Shown: positions 46,061 to 58,489, counted from the stretch's first letter. The stretch: DNA of 64,000 bases from Inia geoffrensis (GCA_036417435.1 CM070918.1:29581523-29645522); one strand, 5' to 3'. The notes: generated by a model not told the origin, from the letters alone. Program-made: numbers and translations.

Positions 46061-46404
46061 TCTTGGGGGGTGGGGGGAGCGCCTATTGCTCCCCTGTCAG
46101 CGTGGACGGCTCCGTGGATGGAATTTCAAAGCCACGGTCAGCCAGACACTGAACCTGACCTCGGGCTGCATCACACGAGCCTTGCTGGGATGCTCCTTCC
46201 TGGCCGATGATACAAGACTGGCTACAGGGACCCCCTTTCCACAGGCCCGTGGTTAACCAGGAAAACAAGAACTTTCCAGAGAACGTCTCTTTAGTTGTCA
46301 GGAAGTCTAGAACCCGAGGCCAAAATGGTTAGCAGTGTGATAGTAATCACTTCTCTCAGATCAGATCTTCCAATTCATTTGCAGCCTTCCCCCAGTGACC
46401 CATG

Positions 46405-46515
46405 GCCCAATAAGGGAGATACAACATTAGGCTTATTATACAGAGGGCAAAACTGAAGCTCAGATAGCTCACTCTGTCACTCAGATCGTGAGTGGACCAA
46501 AGCTCACAACTCCAA
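46405..46515 (-). repeat. MIR fragment
   Basis: Has tattatacagagggcaaaac, then tgaagctcagatagctcac. Confidence 0.6.
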
Positions 46516-46874
46516 GACCCCCACCCTTACACAAATGAGTAGAATGGACTGGAGGAGCCTGGGGGGAAGATGTACACCCACCCAAGGGGGTGGTCCCTGC
46601 TCAAATCCTCTACATAGTTACCATACAGAAAAGCAAGGCCCAGTACAAACATTAGAAGTTTTGTTTTGTTTTGTTTAATGAAGGAAATCCATATTTTTAT
46701 GTGAAATCTCTGGATTTTGAGTGTTAACTTCAAATCTTAAGAAACATGGCATGAGTGAAACAATAGGCCTTGGAGGGCTGGATGTGGTCTGGGGCATCTT
46801 CACCATGGGGCACACCCAGCAAAAGCCACTGGGCCCCCTTGGGTCAGACAGGGAGTTTAGCTGTACAATGATGA

Positions 46875-46995
46875 AAGTGTCGGTTCTTTGGAGATTTAGA
46901 ACCGGGTTCAGGTTCCCTCCTGTGTGACTTTGGTTGCTTGCACTTCTAAGCCTCAGTTTCCTTGCCTAGAAAATGAGGAAGATATCACTTCCTCA
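46875..46995 (+). repeat. MIR
   Basis: Has agaaccgggttcaggttcc, then ctcctgtgtgactttggttg and cctcagtttccttgcc. Confidence 0.75.
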
Positions 46996-47124
46996 CGTTC
47001 AGGTTGGAGAAGCTCCCTATGGGAGCTCTCATCCAGGTGACCTTGCCCCAGGTCTCTGCCACCCAGGCTGTGGTGGGCAGTAAGCTCCCCCAAAGCTGAA
47101 GCCATATCAGACACAAATCCTCCA

Positions 47125-47230
47125 CCTCTTTGGTCAATCAACAAACATTTTTCTGAGCACCTACTATGCGCCAGCCACTGCTCTAAGTGACGTAGATGCC
47201 CCAAAGAACAAAGCATAGCTGCTTACCCTG
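47125..47230 (-). repeat. L2 fragment
   Basis: Has caatcaacaaacatttttctg, then agcacctactatgcgccagc. Confidence 0.75.
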
Positions 47231-47499
47231 CTGAGGCTAACACTGGTCACAAGCACCTTGCCCTTTATGGGCAAGTACCTGCTGAACGAATGCATGACTC
47301 TCCCCTCCCAGGGGATGTTGAGGTGCTGAGCCCAAGCCACAAAGGCAGAGAGAGATGGCAGCTTCCACCCCACGCCCCGCCCCCGGCTCCCAACTATGAC
47401 GGGTAAGGAAGGAGAGGAAAGAAAAGACGGTAGATGGGAGGGAGGGAAAGTGGGAGAATTAGAGCAGGAAGGGGAGAAAAAGCAATCACAAACACCCTC

Positions 47500-47870
47500 A
47501 CCAAAAAGGAAAAAAATTATATTTTTTAGCTGGTCTTTAACGGTATCGCTCCTCTGAGCCTCACAATCTTAATAAAACTGATCTCGCCACATGCAGTAAT
47601 GAAGCACAGTCGGACAAAGCCACCCTGGAACCATGAAAATTGTACACTGTTACCGCCTCGTGACCTCCTGAGGCTGTGACCACTCTGCCCTCTCCTCGCT
47701 GTCATGTTTTGTCTCCGACGGCCGCTGGGAAGGAGAAGATGGAGAAGCAGGCCAGACCCAGGCAGGGGAGGGGGGACAGGACGCGGGGCAGCATGGGGAG
47801 CTCGATAAATCCAGCTAATTTGTGGCCAGAGCCATGGCCTGGCGCTCCTAATTGCTCCCGGTCCAGGAGC
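47500..47870. promoter_or_regulatory. Candidate conserved intronic element
   Basis: Repeat-free, with AT-rich and ATTA-type motifs (ttaataaaactgatctc, ccagctaatttgtgg, ctcctaattgctcc) embedded in otherwise GC-rich sequence. Inferred. Confidence 0.35.
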
Positions 47871-48099
47871 AGAACTCAAGGCGCGGATGCTGGGGTGCAA
47901 ATCACCCCCAGCAGCCATGGCAGAAAGAGGAGCTCCATGGAGGAGGATGGGGGAACCGGGGACAGATGCGCACCCCAAAGACAGGACGGGTGGCCAGGCT
48001 GAGCAAGAGTGCCTCAAGGTCAAAGGCAAATACAAGCAGTGCAGTTGGAGCCCAGAGCCCTCAGGCCACAGGGAGGTAGCTCGGGGATCCCGGCAGGTC

Positions 48100-48150
48100 C
48101 CGCCCTCTCTGGCCTCAGTGGCTCCATCTGTAAATGAAGGCTGTGGAGCA
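48100..48150 (+). repeat. MIR trace
   Basis: Short match: ggcctcagtggctccatctg, then taaatgaagg. Confidence 0.5.
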
Positions 48151-48584
48151 GCAATGTTTAAAGAAGGGCACCTTAGTGACTCTTCGCTGTGCCAGGGGCA
48201 GGCCTGAGGGCAGAAAGCCGAGGGCTACCTCCCCACCAAGGAAGCCCCACTCTGTCTGCTGTAGTCGCTGGGGTCCCACTGAGCAGTGCTTTACAGATGG
48301 AGTTCCACTGTGAAAGCAGGAAGTGGGCAAAAGTCCACCCAGAAAACTCCTCCTCACCGTCCAGGGTTCAGCTCAGTGAACCTTCATCCCAACAGGGTCA
48401 GCCCCCCACACGCACTCTGGGTGCTCACTGGGCACCCTGCTTTCCTGCTCTTACCACAGCAGTCATGGTCCTTCTCTTTGCAGAACATCCCACTGTCCCC
48501 GTGCCAGTGAGCAGGCTCCAGGCAGGCAGGCAGGGTCAGCATCAATTTTGCTCATCTGACCCCCCCACCCCACTCGGCCCCCAA

Positions 48585-48625
48585 CCATAAGGCCTGGCAC
48601 ACAAAAGGTGCTCGATAAATGTATG
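48585..48625 (+). repeat. L2 tail trace
   Basis: Has ggcctggcacacaaaaggtg, then ctcgataaatgta. Confidence 0.6.
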
Positions 48626-48944
48626 CGAACCAAGCAGTCTGAAAGGGCCCTTCCTACCCTACCATTTGAACGTCCAGCCATGGCTCTGCACGTCTCTGGG
48701 GAAAATCGAGACATTGGGAACAAAGCCAGGAAGAGGACCCTGGTCCTGCCCCCTGCCCCAGGGCTCCAGGAATGGAAAGGACTCCCTGCCCTTGGTCCTG
48801 AGGAGCCGCTGCTGTAACCCAGAGGCCAGCTGCCCCCAGGCGACCCTGCAGACCAGGGTCTCCGGTCCAGACCCGAGAGGGCCTGCAAGGCCAGAAGCCC
48901 CACTCCCTGCAGCCACAGCGGAGAGGCTGTGTAGAGCCTTTAGA

Positions 48945-49440
48945 AATCAGCCAGCTGCTGGGCGTGGAGACAGCCCCGCCCGGTGTGCAGCGCGTCCCGA
49001 GGAACACTGAAGTGGCGCCTGGGGGAAAGGGAACGTGTCTGATGGAGTGGCTTCGCCGCGTTGCTGCTGCTGAGGCGGGAGCCCGAGGGCACTGACAGCT
49101 TCCCGAAGCCGCTCCCCCCGGACCTTCCCGAAGCCGCTCCCCCCGGACCCCACGGCCAGCGGGCGGAGGCCCCGCCCCCTGCAAGGACCCTTCCCCTCCC
49201 TACCGCTTCACCTCCTGCGCTGACTGAGGCCTGCCCGCTTGCTGCTGACTTCCCTCCAGCCCCCTAGGAGGGTGCCCAGTCCCGCAAGTGCGCTGTGGGG
49301 CATTCCGGAAGTCTCCAGAAACCTGGACCCGTGGGCAGCTGACAGGACAAAGCCAAGGGCCCATCCAGCACACTTGAGGGGCCTCGGGGAAAACACAGCC
49401 TTCGCTCGGGCGGGAGCCCCCTCCGCGGGGGTGGATTTAA
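48945..49440. promoter_or_regulatory. CpG-island-like block upstream of the exon
   Basis: A hand count gives roughly 35-40 CpG in about 500 GC-rich bases. It lies about 11 kb upstream of the ZNF423 exon in transcription direction. It is a candidate alternative promoter or CpG-rich enhancer. No first exon with a good ATG and a donor splicing into phase 1 was established. Confidence 0.5.
49099..49148 (+). repeat. 25-bp unit duplicated in tandem
   Basis: Two exact copies (49099-49123 and 49124-49148) of a unit beginning cttcccgaagccgctcc, within the CpG-rich block. Confidence 0.97.
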
Positions 49441-49689
49441 GTGGGGAGTGGGCCGGACCTACACCCGCCAATCAGAGCAAGGCCTGCTTGGAGCCTAGGA
49501 GGAGGGCAGACCTGGAAAGGATTAACCACAGATCAAAGGTCAAGTGGGCAGCGCAAAGGAAACTTCCAGACCCACTCCAGGGGCCCGGTGGCCACCTCGG
49601 ATGGCCAATATCCGCGTGATCTATCTATATGCGCACGCACACCCACACCCCATCACCACCCCCTGCTCATCCTCAAACCGTCACTTAAC

Positions 49690-50400
49690 TCGGATTTCAA
49701 ACTGCTCGCGTTGTTCTTTAATCAACGTGAAGCAGAAACCTTTTATTAAATGCTGCTAATTTTTTATTGATCACACTGTGAATCATTTCATTTTCCATTA
49801 CCACAAATGTCTCCTATCAGAGCTCCACGATTACGTTTCTTTATTCGGTCTCAAGCAACTTGTCACTTTTAATCAGTTTGCCATTTCAGTATCGCTCAAA
49901 TATTAGAAAGCGGGATCTCTGTATCATTACTGCTTTTTTGTTTAAAAAAAAAAAAAAAAGTTTCCATATAAGAAGGGTTATTATACTTGGAATAAATATA
50001 CATGAATCAAATACAAATGAAATTCCTCCCTGAATCTAACCAATTTTAGCATTAGCTTTTATAATTTTTTTAGGTTTATTTTCACGGAAAGACTATTCAG
50101 AATTATTGCTCGTACTCTCCCAAAACACTTATGTTACTAAAGTGTGAAATGTCTTCTAACACAAAGACAGATCTCTGGGAAGTAATTACAGAAATGCATT
50201 CAGGGGCAATAATTCTATATTAGCTGTCAGCAGCAGACATCCTCTGAAAGGCACTTGTTATGAAGGAATTATTTGTGTAACCATTGAAGGCATGGCAGTC
50301 AAGCCCACACTGAAAGGCTGTGTCCGACCAGAAGCTTGGGCTCCCTCATCAAGGGTCAAATTAAGTTTAAATCATTACCTTGAAGCCAAGCAAACGCGTA
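49690..50400. promoter_or_regulatory. Candidate conserved intronic enhancer block
   Basis: AT-rich repeat-free sequence (aatgctgctaattttttattg, gaatcatttcattttcc, tttaatcagtttgcc, attagcttttataat) interrupted only by a short poly-A at 49945-49959. It looks like deeply conserved non-coding sequence. Conservation was not measured. Confidence 0.45.
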
Positions 50401-51714
50401 CCTGACTGTCTATTGTGGAGACGTTTTTGAGACGCACTCAAGCGCAACGTGGTCCTCCCATACCCAGCGTGGTGCAATTACCCTGCGTCTCAAAGGGATT
50501 CTGCCAGGAGCTTGTCACAATAGGGAGAGAGGAGGTGGCAGGGTGTCTGTTAAATGCTAACTCATGTCACCAAACAGAATTCTCAAGAATTATAAATTGC
50601 CAAGATGCCTCACAGCTGACCCCCGCGCGTAAAGAAGAGCCCAGAATATTATCAGGAAAGCGCAAGAATTTACATCAAAGGCAAGAAAGGACTCTCTGTG
50701 GGGAACCCACGGGGATGCAGCTGAGGGGATGGAGACTACCTCTTCGGCCCGTTGAAGGTACCACTGGGGTCTGGGCGGTGATGCCAGCTCCCTCTGGGGT
50801 GGAAAAGTACCCTGAAATGAGGGCACGTGGACGCAGCATTGCAGGGGGACCAAGGAGATGCCTTCACTGTTGTCTGAGCTGTAACCCCAACTCTTGGCCA
50901 GTCCAGTTGCCTCCGCTCTCTGAGCCTCAGTTTCCCCATCTGTGACAACATCCTGCATCGACATTGTGTTGAGGGTATTAACAGAGTGACTAGAAACAAA
51001 GAAGCTTCAGCCTTAGCCCCCTACTGTTCGGGGCCTAGTTCTCCCACCTATAATCAGCAGGGCTGATTCTGGAGCCATTAAAGGAGCCACCTGGCCTCTG
51101 AGTGTGGGGAGAAAGCATGGGGGTAAGGACAGAGTATCTTCCCAGTTCACTGGGTCCCACAGACACCTCGGGAATTGTTGAGACCCCTCGAGCCTCAGTT
51201 TTCCCATCTCTAAAAAGGACACACTGAAGATCACTGCCCTGAGTTGTGCTCAGAAATCAAAGTGTGAAACACAAACCTAGGCCTCTTTAATCTGCTCGGT
51301 CACTGTTGTTGCCAAAGAGACAGGTGCTTTCTAAGAAAACTTGGGGCAAAAGGCACAAGAGCTACTTTCCCCTAACAGCATGGGGCCCAGCTACCCTGGG
51401 CAGTGCCCACAGTTAGCTGTCCCGCCCCCGGCTACAGTACCCTGATCTTTCATGGGGCCAGCCCTCCCCATCCCCCGCTGAGGCTCACTTGGGGCAGGCC
51501 CCACCTCCAAGCTCCAAGGACGGGCCCATGACCCAGGCCTGGACAACCAAGGATGGACATGTGACCCAAGTGGGGTTACTGAGACACAATCCAAACCATT
51601 CTCTGGAACCACTGGGAGAGAAGTTACCTAAAGTGATGGTGGGGTGAGCAGAGCTGACAGATGGAGAGAGGGGGCAAAGGGCGTTTGAGCCACGCCCTTT
51701 GACCCAGTCATTTT
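50401..51714. other. Intron with MIR traces
   Basis: A MIR-like plus-strand piece lies at 50910-50985 (ctctgagcctcagtttcccc) and another at 51185-51215. A 176-codon open frame at 50415-50945 is not recognised as a protein. Confidence 0.45.
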
Positions 51715-52265
51715 ACATCAAGGTTTATCTGCTAGAAAACTCCTGTACCTGAGAATTCACTGTGAGAATATCCACCCCAGAATTATGTGTAATAGCCAAA
51801 AAAAAAAAAAAAAAAAAAAAAAGACCATGTCTACATTTCCATGAATGGAAGATGGATAAACTGTGGTACATTCAGATCAGAGAAGAGACACCATGCAGCA
51901 ATAAAACAGAGCTACACATATCAACAAGGATTAATCTTCCAAACATAACAGAGATAGAGAGAAAAAGCAAGTTGCCAAAGATAAACTATGGTAATATGAT
52001 AAAATACGACAACACTTATAGAAAGTCTAAAACATGTATAACAATAGTATTGATATACCATTCATATGTATTTCAAGAAGAAAGACATACATGGAAATGA
52101 TAAATGCCAGGCCCTGTGGGCGGGGGGGAGAGAAAGATGACTGGGAGCGCCGTTGGGTGAACGGAGCCCTGTTCCTTATGCTGAAGGGTATGTCTTGGGT
52201 GGTCATTATTCTCTTTTATGTATCTGAAATATTCCATGATAGAAAAAACTATTGCTGAGCCACTA
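51715..52265 (+). repeat. Ancient L1 or L1-like 3' region
   Basis: Has atgtgtaatagccaaaaaaa (poly-A about 24), then gataaactgtggtacattc, accatgcagcaataaaacag and aaaaagcaagttgcc, features of old L1 3' ends. Confidence 0.6.
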
Positions 52266-52274
52266 AAAATGTTT

Positions 52275-52515
52275 AAAAGGAGGGATGGTTGGGCTTCCCT
52301 GGTGGCACAGTGGTTGAGAGTCCGCCCGCCAAGGCAGGGGACACGGGTTCGTGCCCCGGTCCGGGAAGATCCCACATGCCGCGGAGCGGCTGGGCCCATG
52401 AGCCATGGCCGCTGAGCCTGCGCATCCAGAGCCTGTGCTCCACAGCGGGAGAGACCACAGCAGTGAGAGGCCCGCGTACCGCAAAAAAAAAAAAAAGAAA
52501 AAGAGGAGGGGTGGT
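52275..52515 (+). mobile_element. tRNA-Glu-derived SINE (CHR type), short form
   Basis: The body starts at 52291 (gggcttccctggtggcacag) and the tail ends near 52500. The flanks aaaaggagggatggt and aaagaggaggggtggt look like a diverged target duplication. Confidence 0.92.
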
Positions 52516-52784
52516 GAATGAATTGGGGAATCACAAGGAAACAGAGAATTTTAGGTGGAGAAGCCTCCAGCGAAAGGACAGCTTTTTCAGAATTTAAGAC
52601 TCAAGGTATTGTTCCGAGCCCATGTGGTCAGTTAGTGGCAGAGCCAGGGCTAGTCCTCAGGTCCATGGATCCTACTTCAGCCCTGTGCTCCTCCCCCTTC
52701 ATCCAGTGTGACAGGGGCGGACAGGGGGGAGCAGAGGAGGGAGGGGAGTTTCTGGCTTGAGAAAATAAATGGTACCTAAGCACT

Positions 52785-52915
52785 TGGCTCTACTAGGGCA
52801 GGAACGTGTCTGTTTCATTCGCTGTGGAATCCCCAGCAATTAGAACAGAGCCTGGCACATAGTGGGTACACAATAACTATGTACTGAATGAATGGATGGA
52901 TGGATGAATATAGAC
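52785..52915 (+). repeat. L2 3' end
   Basis: Has ctctactagggcaggaacgt, then cagagcctggcacatagtgg, and ends with gaatgaatggatggatgga. Confidence 0.9.
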
Positions 52916-53489
52916 TGAGATGAATTAAAGTCGTACACACCCCTTCCTTAGAAGAGACCCTCCTGGACAGGATCCCTTTGCTGTACCACAAGGTAGTCAT
53001 TTTTAAGCAAATGCTGATTTTCCACCTTCGTGTCTTTTAAAAAAAAGAAAGTCAATGCTCCAACTCTGACTTCTCACGAATTTTCTGACCCTCCCGTGGG
53101 TAGGCTAAGATTGTGAGTCATGGCTGAGTCTGGAAAACCACCTTTGGGGAGATAAGAATGGAAAACAGTCTAATTTAAGGAGGAGCCAGGTACTGCCTAA
53201 AACGCATCCCTGCCTCCCCTCCCATGAATGCACATCGAATGGAAAAAATTACTCAGACTCTCTCTGCTGGAGAGCGTCTGACGGCTGAGCCGACCAAAAG
53301 GAGCCGGTTGCTAAGAAATCACACCGGGCAACGTCAGATGATCACTTGCTACAGGTGAGATATGGGCAGGGTCAAAGTCCGAAACAGTTCCTGGAAATCT
53401 TTCCAGCAAAGCTCCCTTTCTGTGCAGGGAGAGGAGGAAAAGCAGCCATGTTGTCAGGGACCCACTGTGACGTCTAGTTTACGAGGCAG
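52916..53489. other. Repeat-free intron
   Basis: Nothing was recognised. The segment 53260-53370 has a mixed, possibly conserved texture. Confidence 0.35.
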
Positions 53490-53600
53490 AGACTCTTAGC
53501 AACCTCAATTACAGATAAGGAAATGGAGATCCAGAGAGGGCAAGGTCAGAGAGCTAGAGGATGGCGGAGCAGGGATTCCAATCTCCAAGAGGCCGGTGCC
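53490..53600 (-). repeat. MIR fragment
   Basis: Has aattacagataaggaaatgg, then agatccagagagggcaagg. Confidence 0.7.
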
Positions 53601-54114
53601 CCTTCTGAGCACAGAGGTGCTTTCCAGGCTGCCAGGTCAGGGTTCCTCTGGGTTCACTCCTCTAGTGCAGAAAGAGGTGAACACAGAAGTCTAGGCCACC
53701 GCAAAGACGTCAGCACCGTGACCACAGCCTGCAGCCTTCCCACTTGGAGGACACCACGTTTCCATAGGGTCCGGGTGGTGCCATCCCATCTCCGCCACGT
53801 TAAATAAAGAGATGAGGCAGGTGGAGTGTCACCTTCTTCTCAAGCCAAGGTACCACCCCAGAAGGGCAATCATTAGCACCAAGATCCATCAAAGGCATGG
53901 AGCCCAGGGAGTGAGGTCCCGTGGGAGATCCCAGCTACGAAGGGCACAGGGACCCCAGGTGGCTGTAGGAAAGACTGAGGCCAGCTCAGAAATGCCCCAG
54001 CTCGGGGCTTTGCCCATATTTTCAATAGGAATCCACCATTCCTGCCCTTGGGGCTGATGCCAGGCAGGTATCAGGCCAGCCAGTGGTCCCACCTAGCTTT
54101 CTGGCTGGAACTGT

Positions 54115-54400
54115 TTCTGTATTTCTGAGTTTCTTTCCCACAAAAAAGAGGCTTTACTATTATTTCTGATTGCAAAGATAACTGTGATTAGTATCACACA
54201 GAAAAGTATAAAGAAAATAGTAAAAATCACCTGAAATCTCACTCCCAGAGGTTTGTGCTGTGACCACTTTGATGAATAAGGTCTCGCATTTCCGGACACA
54301 CACGGCAGTCATCTTACGAGTGGGATCCTGAGCTGCACGCCCACTTGTAACCTTTTTACACTTTGTGCTGAGATCATCTCTTTCAGGGATCACTTCTTAG
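54115..54400 (-). repeat. Ancient L1 3' region
   Basis: Antisense features: cacagaaaagtataaagaaa, then aaaatcacctgaaatctcac and ccagaggtttgtgctgtgac. Confidence 0.6.
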
Positions 54401-54577
54401 CGTCTACCTTTTTTTTTTTTTTTTTTTTTTTAGTCTGACCATGCCACAGGTCAAACAGGATCTTAACAGCCTGCAGCATCTTAGTTCCCCGACCAGGGAT
54501 CGAACCCAGGCCCTGGCAGTGAAAGCACCGAGACCTAACCACTGGAGTGCCAGGGAATTCCCCTTAGAGTCTGCCTT
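54396..54577 (-). mobile_element. tRNA-derived SINE (CHR-2-like variant)
   Basis: A poly-T of about 24 is followed by the complement of the family body (gttccccgaccagggatcga, then ctggagtgccagggaattcc). The flanks cttagcgtctacctt (54396-54410) and cttagagtctgcctt (54563-54577) form a diverged duplication. Confidence 0.9.
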
Positions 54578-54744
54578 TACAGCTTTCTCTAGAGGGAAGT
54601 CTCACGGTTCCCAACACCTAGTTAAATATAAACAGGTCCCAGTAACAAACTTGGGAGAGGTGGGCTTGTTCTATCTCAGAAAAAGTTTCCTTGCTCTGAA
54701 AATGGGTTCACCCTGGAGTCCTGGGTTAACAACAGGGTTTCTGG

Positions 54745-54905
54745 AGATGAGAGTCAAAGGGCCACTTGGGTCAGCATCACCTAGGGTGGGGGGGGGGGGG
54801 ATCCTGTTAAAATGCAGATGTCATACCAGCAGCCCCTCTCTAAATATGAGACCCAGAAATCTGTATTTAACAAGCCTCCGTATCCCTGCCCCTAGGTGCT
54901 GCCCT
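54745..54905 (+). mobile_element. MER5A-type hAT element
   Basis: Has gtcagcatcacctagggtgg, then atcctgttaaaatgcagatg and ctgtatttaacaagcctcc. A poly-G run lies inside at 54786-54800. Confidence 0.75.
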
Positions 54906-55719
54906 AATGTCTTTAAAATAGAATTGAAATAGTAAGGATTCTCTAACACAATTTTTCAATCACCACACTAGACCAGAAGGCTGATGATGACTCCCAAGAA
55001 AAAGAACTTGCTTCGTGCACCAGCACTGATGCACGGAGTCAGACCTGCTCCCCAGTGCTCAGCCCTCCTCTCTCCACACCATCCTGGCTCACCACTGCCT
55101 GCTGCGTCTGTGCAGAGGACAGATGGCGTGTGGAGAGTTTGGGCAGCCGACCTTGAAAGGACGGATGCCCTCAGCCTGTGACCCTGAGTGGCCCTTGAGC
55201 CCTGTCTCTGGGCGTCACTCACACGTGTGCACACCCATACACACTCATGCACACTCACCATCAAACTCCTGCCCAGCAGGAGTGGAGTCAGGACCTCTTT
55301 CTCACACCCACTGATCCAGGGAAAGTTTAGGAAATTCCCACTCTGGGAATTCTCAGTTGGCGGCTTCCTTTCCTCTCTTCACCAAATAGCAAAGGAGGTT
55401 TTTCCCCTCCTAGTCATGAAATTGGGATGCTTCCTGGGTTTCGTCACTAACAACTAAGCACAGGACCCAAGTCATTCCAACCCTCCACGGACCAAGCCAG
55501 GAGGGTTTCCAGGAAGCCCCTCATTCTTCTGTCCTTGGAGGAGCCCAGGTGGGGGAAGTGAGCTGGATGTTTCTGGGAAGCAGGCCCCCTGGGAGACACC
55601 TTCCCCTCTGTCTGCCAGCTGCTGGCTCTGAATCACAGAAGACGGCCACAGGAAGGAGAGCCAAGGCCCCCAGGGCCAGCCTCACACTCCTTTCCAGAAG
55701 ACAGATGCAGGAGCATTTA
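54906..55719. other. Unique intron, nothing recognised
   Basis: An impure CA-rich stretch lies at 55208-55258. No exon was recognised. Confidence 0.4.
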
Positions 55720-56060
55720 AGACACATCCATTTATTCACAAAACAGTTACTGAGACCTACGATGCGCCAGGGACTGTCCTGCGGCACAGCAGGGACGGAG
55801 GTGGGCAGACCCTCTCAGAGAGTTTACCGTCTCATCAGAGACAAAGGCGGCAGATACACAGAGAAACAAAATCATTACTTTGAAGGAGACAAAATAGGTG
55901 ATGGGGCAGGGACTAGGGGAGGCCAGCTTTAGCCAGGGTGGCAGGAAGGGCCCCTCTGTAGGGGGGCGTGAGCTGAACTGTGGGGGACAAGAAGGAACCA
56001 GCCAATCAACACATGGAGACGGACGTTCTGAGGCAAGAAGCGTGAGCACAAAGGACCCAG
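55720..56060 (-). repeat. L2 fragment, extended
   Basis: Has atccatttattcacaaaaca, then gatgcgccagggactgtcct and gagagtttaccgtctcatc, with ggcaggaagggcccctctg further in. Confidence 0.8.
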
Positions 56061-56389
56061 AGGTGATGGAGCATCGGCTCCATTCCAGGAAGCGAGAAGA
56101 CATCAGTATACCTACAGCCAGAGCCGGGAGAGCAGCGCTGGGCCTGAGGAAGGCACAGGACAGCCATCAGAACCTGGCTCAGACGGTGACTGAATGAGTG
56201 CGAGTGCCTCGATTCCAGGCAAACATGGAAGATCCAGAGTGAATTCTGATAGATTGAAGGTGACCACGTACAAGTTAAAGACTGTGTGAGAGCCTCCGGA
56301 CTTTAATTCAACTTGGTCACATCTTACTAGCAAAGGTTTCTAACATCAGAGGGCCATGTCAGTGGCACACACTGGCTCTGTGCAAAGGG

Positions 56390-56470
56390 CCGTGGCTGGG
56401 GCACAGGCTGCGAGGTCATACCTGGGTTCAACTCCCATCGTTGCCAGACAAGTCTTCTGATTTACCAAAG
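56390..56470 (+). repeat. MIR fragment
   Basis: Has tcatacctgggttcaactcc. Short and weak. Confidence 0.45.
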
Positions 56471-56930
56471 ACGAAGTTATATTCAAAACCATGCTGGTCT
56501 TCCAAGTGTCAGACCACACACACATGGCCTCTACCTACCGACACAATAACAGGATTGGCCTCAACAGCCCTGCCCAACTTTGAACCCCTGAACCAGTGAC
56601 TCTTAGCCTTGGAAAGGTAAAGTGCCACCCAAGAAGGGCAGTGATGAGGCTTCTGCTCCTCCCCAAGGGCAAGGGTCTTAGCCAAGACCCCACAGCAAGG
56701 AGGTAGCAAATTAAGCGCAGCAGGCTCATCTTGGGACCCCTAGTCTTGCCCCTCAAGCTATCCTCGCCCGTATCAGGATGCTCACCTCCAAATCATGCTC
56801 ATAGAAAAGAAAGCTGGACTGAGGGGGCTATCACTGTGTGACAATGTCATCCACCCAGACCATGATTCATTAGCCCAGGAATCTAAGAATTTGGGCCACT
56901 GTGGCAGTGACCTAGCCCAGGAAGGCATTT

Positions 56931-57311
56931 GAAACAGGTGGCCTGGGCTTCCCTGGTGGCACAGTGGTTAGGAATCCGCCTGCCAGTGCAGGGGACACGG
57001 GTTGGAACCCTGGTCCGGGAAGATCCCACATGCCGTGGAGCAACTAAGCCCGTGCGCCACAACTACTGAGCCTGCGCTCTACAGCCCACGAGCCACAACT
57101 ACTGAGCCCGCGTGCCACAACTACTGAAGCCCACGTGCCTAGAGCCCCTGCTCCGCAACAGAAGCCACCACGATGAGAAGCCCACACACCACCACAAAGA
57201 GTAGCCCCCGCTCGCCACAACTAGAGAAAGCCCGCATGCAGCAACCAAAAATAACTAAGTTAATTTTTCTAAAAAAAGAGTGAATCTGCATAAAAGAAAC
57301 AGGTGGCCTGG
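56931..57311 (+). mobile_element. tRNA-Glu-derived SINE (CHR type), long form
   Basis: Begins gggcttccctggtggcacag and has several cacaactactgagc-type units, with a short A-rich end. A perfect 16-bp duplication gaaacaggtggcctgg lies at 56931-56946 and 57296-57311. Confidence 0.95.
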
Positions 57312-57814
57312 TGCATCAGGCAGCTTCCACCCAGCCAACAACTGCACACATGGGGACTACATCGCTGACCCTCTCCCGACCCTGCCCTGCCAGGCTCAGG
57401 CCTGGTGGGCATTCAGCAGCCCTGAATAAGGAGCTACAATGCTCGCTCCTATCCACACAGCTTGTCCTGGACTTCCCAGCACCTGCACCAGTTCTTTGAA
57501 AGACCCAAGGGCCTGGGAGTCCCTGCCAGGACCGGTCCCTACCTCTGATAATGGCACCATCGTCAGAGAACTCTAGCCCTGGATATCTCTGCAAGCATCT
57601 CACCCTTTAAAAAAGGGAGCAGGGAGCAGGGCAGGAAAACTGTCTCCAGACCACTGAAGGGGAGTACACAAAAGAGCGGGCTTGTTCTGGGATATCACAG
57701 GGCACAGAACCAGAGCCCGTGGGGCCATCCAGGAGGAGGAAAAACCTGCCCTGGTTCATCACAAGGACTGGGAACGTGGTCTTGACCTCCGATGAGCTGG
57801 AGATGCACCCCTGT
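57312..57814. other. Unique intron, nothing recognised
   Basis: No repeat or exon was recognised. Confidence 0.4.
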
Positions 57815-57995
57815 TTCACAGCTCATGAGCTGTGTGACCACAGGCTAATTACTTAACCTCTCTGAACCTCGGTTTCATACCTCCTCCTTGTCCAAGAGGA
57901 CAGTGACATGCACACCCCACCCTTCACCCTATCTACTTTTAGTTCACTTTTATTGAGCACTTACTTACTCAGTAGGCGCTCAATAAACATGACGA
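57815..57995 (+). repeat. MIR
   Basis: Has tcatgagctgtgtgaccaca, then ttacttaacctctctgaacc and aggcgctcaataaacatga, near full length with an L2-like or MIR-like insertion in the middle. Confidence 0.8.
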
Positions 57996-58029
57996 CCGGG
58001 GCTGCCACTAGGGTCCAGGCAGCTTTGGA

Positions 58030-58135
58030 AGGAAATGAGCCTCCCATCCCTGGAGGCATTCAAGCAGAGCCTGGAAGAAAACATGTTGGGGAGTGGCTTA
58101 GAGGATGGGGGCTTCCAGGCTCCCTCCCATTCCAT
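58030..58135 (+). repeat. Possible CR1/L3-type LINE trace
   Basis: Has catccctggaggcattcaag, then cagagcctggaagaaaacat, resembling a CR1-type 3' region. Weak. Confidence 0.4.
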
Positions 58136-58489
58136 GAGCTGCTGGATCTGCCCTCTGCCCAGTGCCTGGGGACAGCCAGCTCCCATCACCACTACTGGAA
58201 GGCTGAGGACAGACATGGTCTGTCAGGCCAGGACACATGTGCCTGGGGTTCAGACAGCTGCCTTGATTTCTGGATCACCAGAGGTTTATTAGCACCACAA
58301 AGCGCAGCCCCTTACAATGCTTAATGAGAGAAGTAATCATTATGGGGGGCTGTGGGGGGGGGCAGGCAGGGGTCGGAAGGAAAGAAGAAACTTTTTGCCA
58401 ACATTGTGAGTTGAGTGCCAGGCGGGATGGACTTAAATCCTCCCTCAAAGGCCCCCCTGGGCAGGGCACTTCCTGCAGACAATTGGAAC

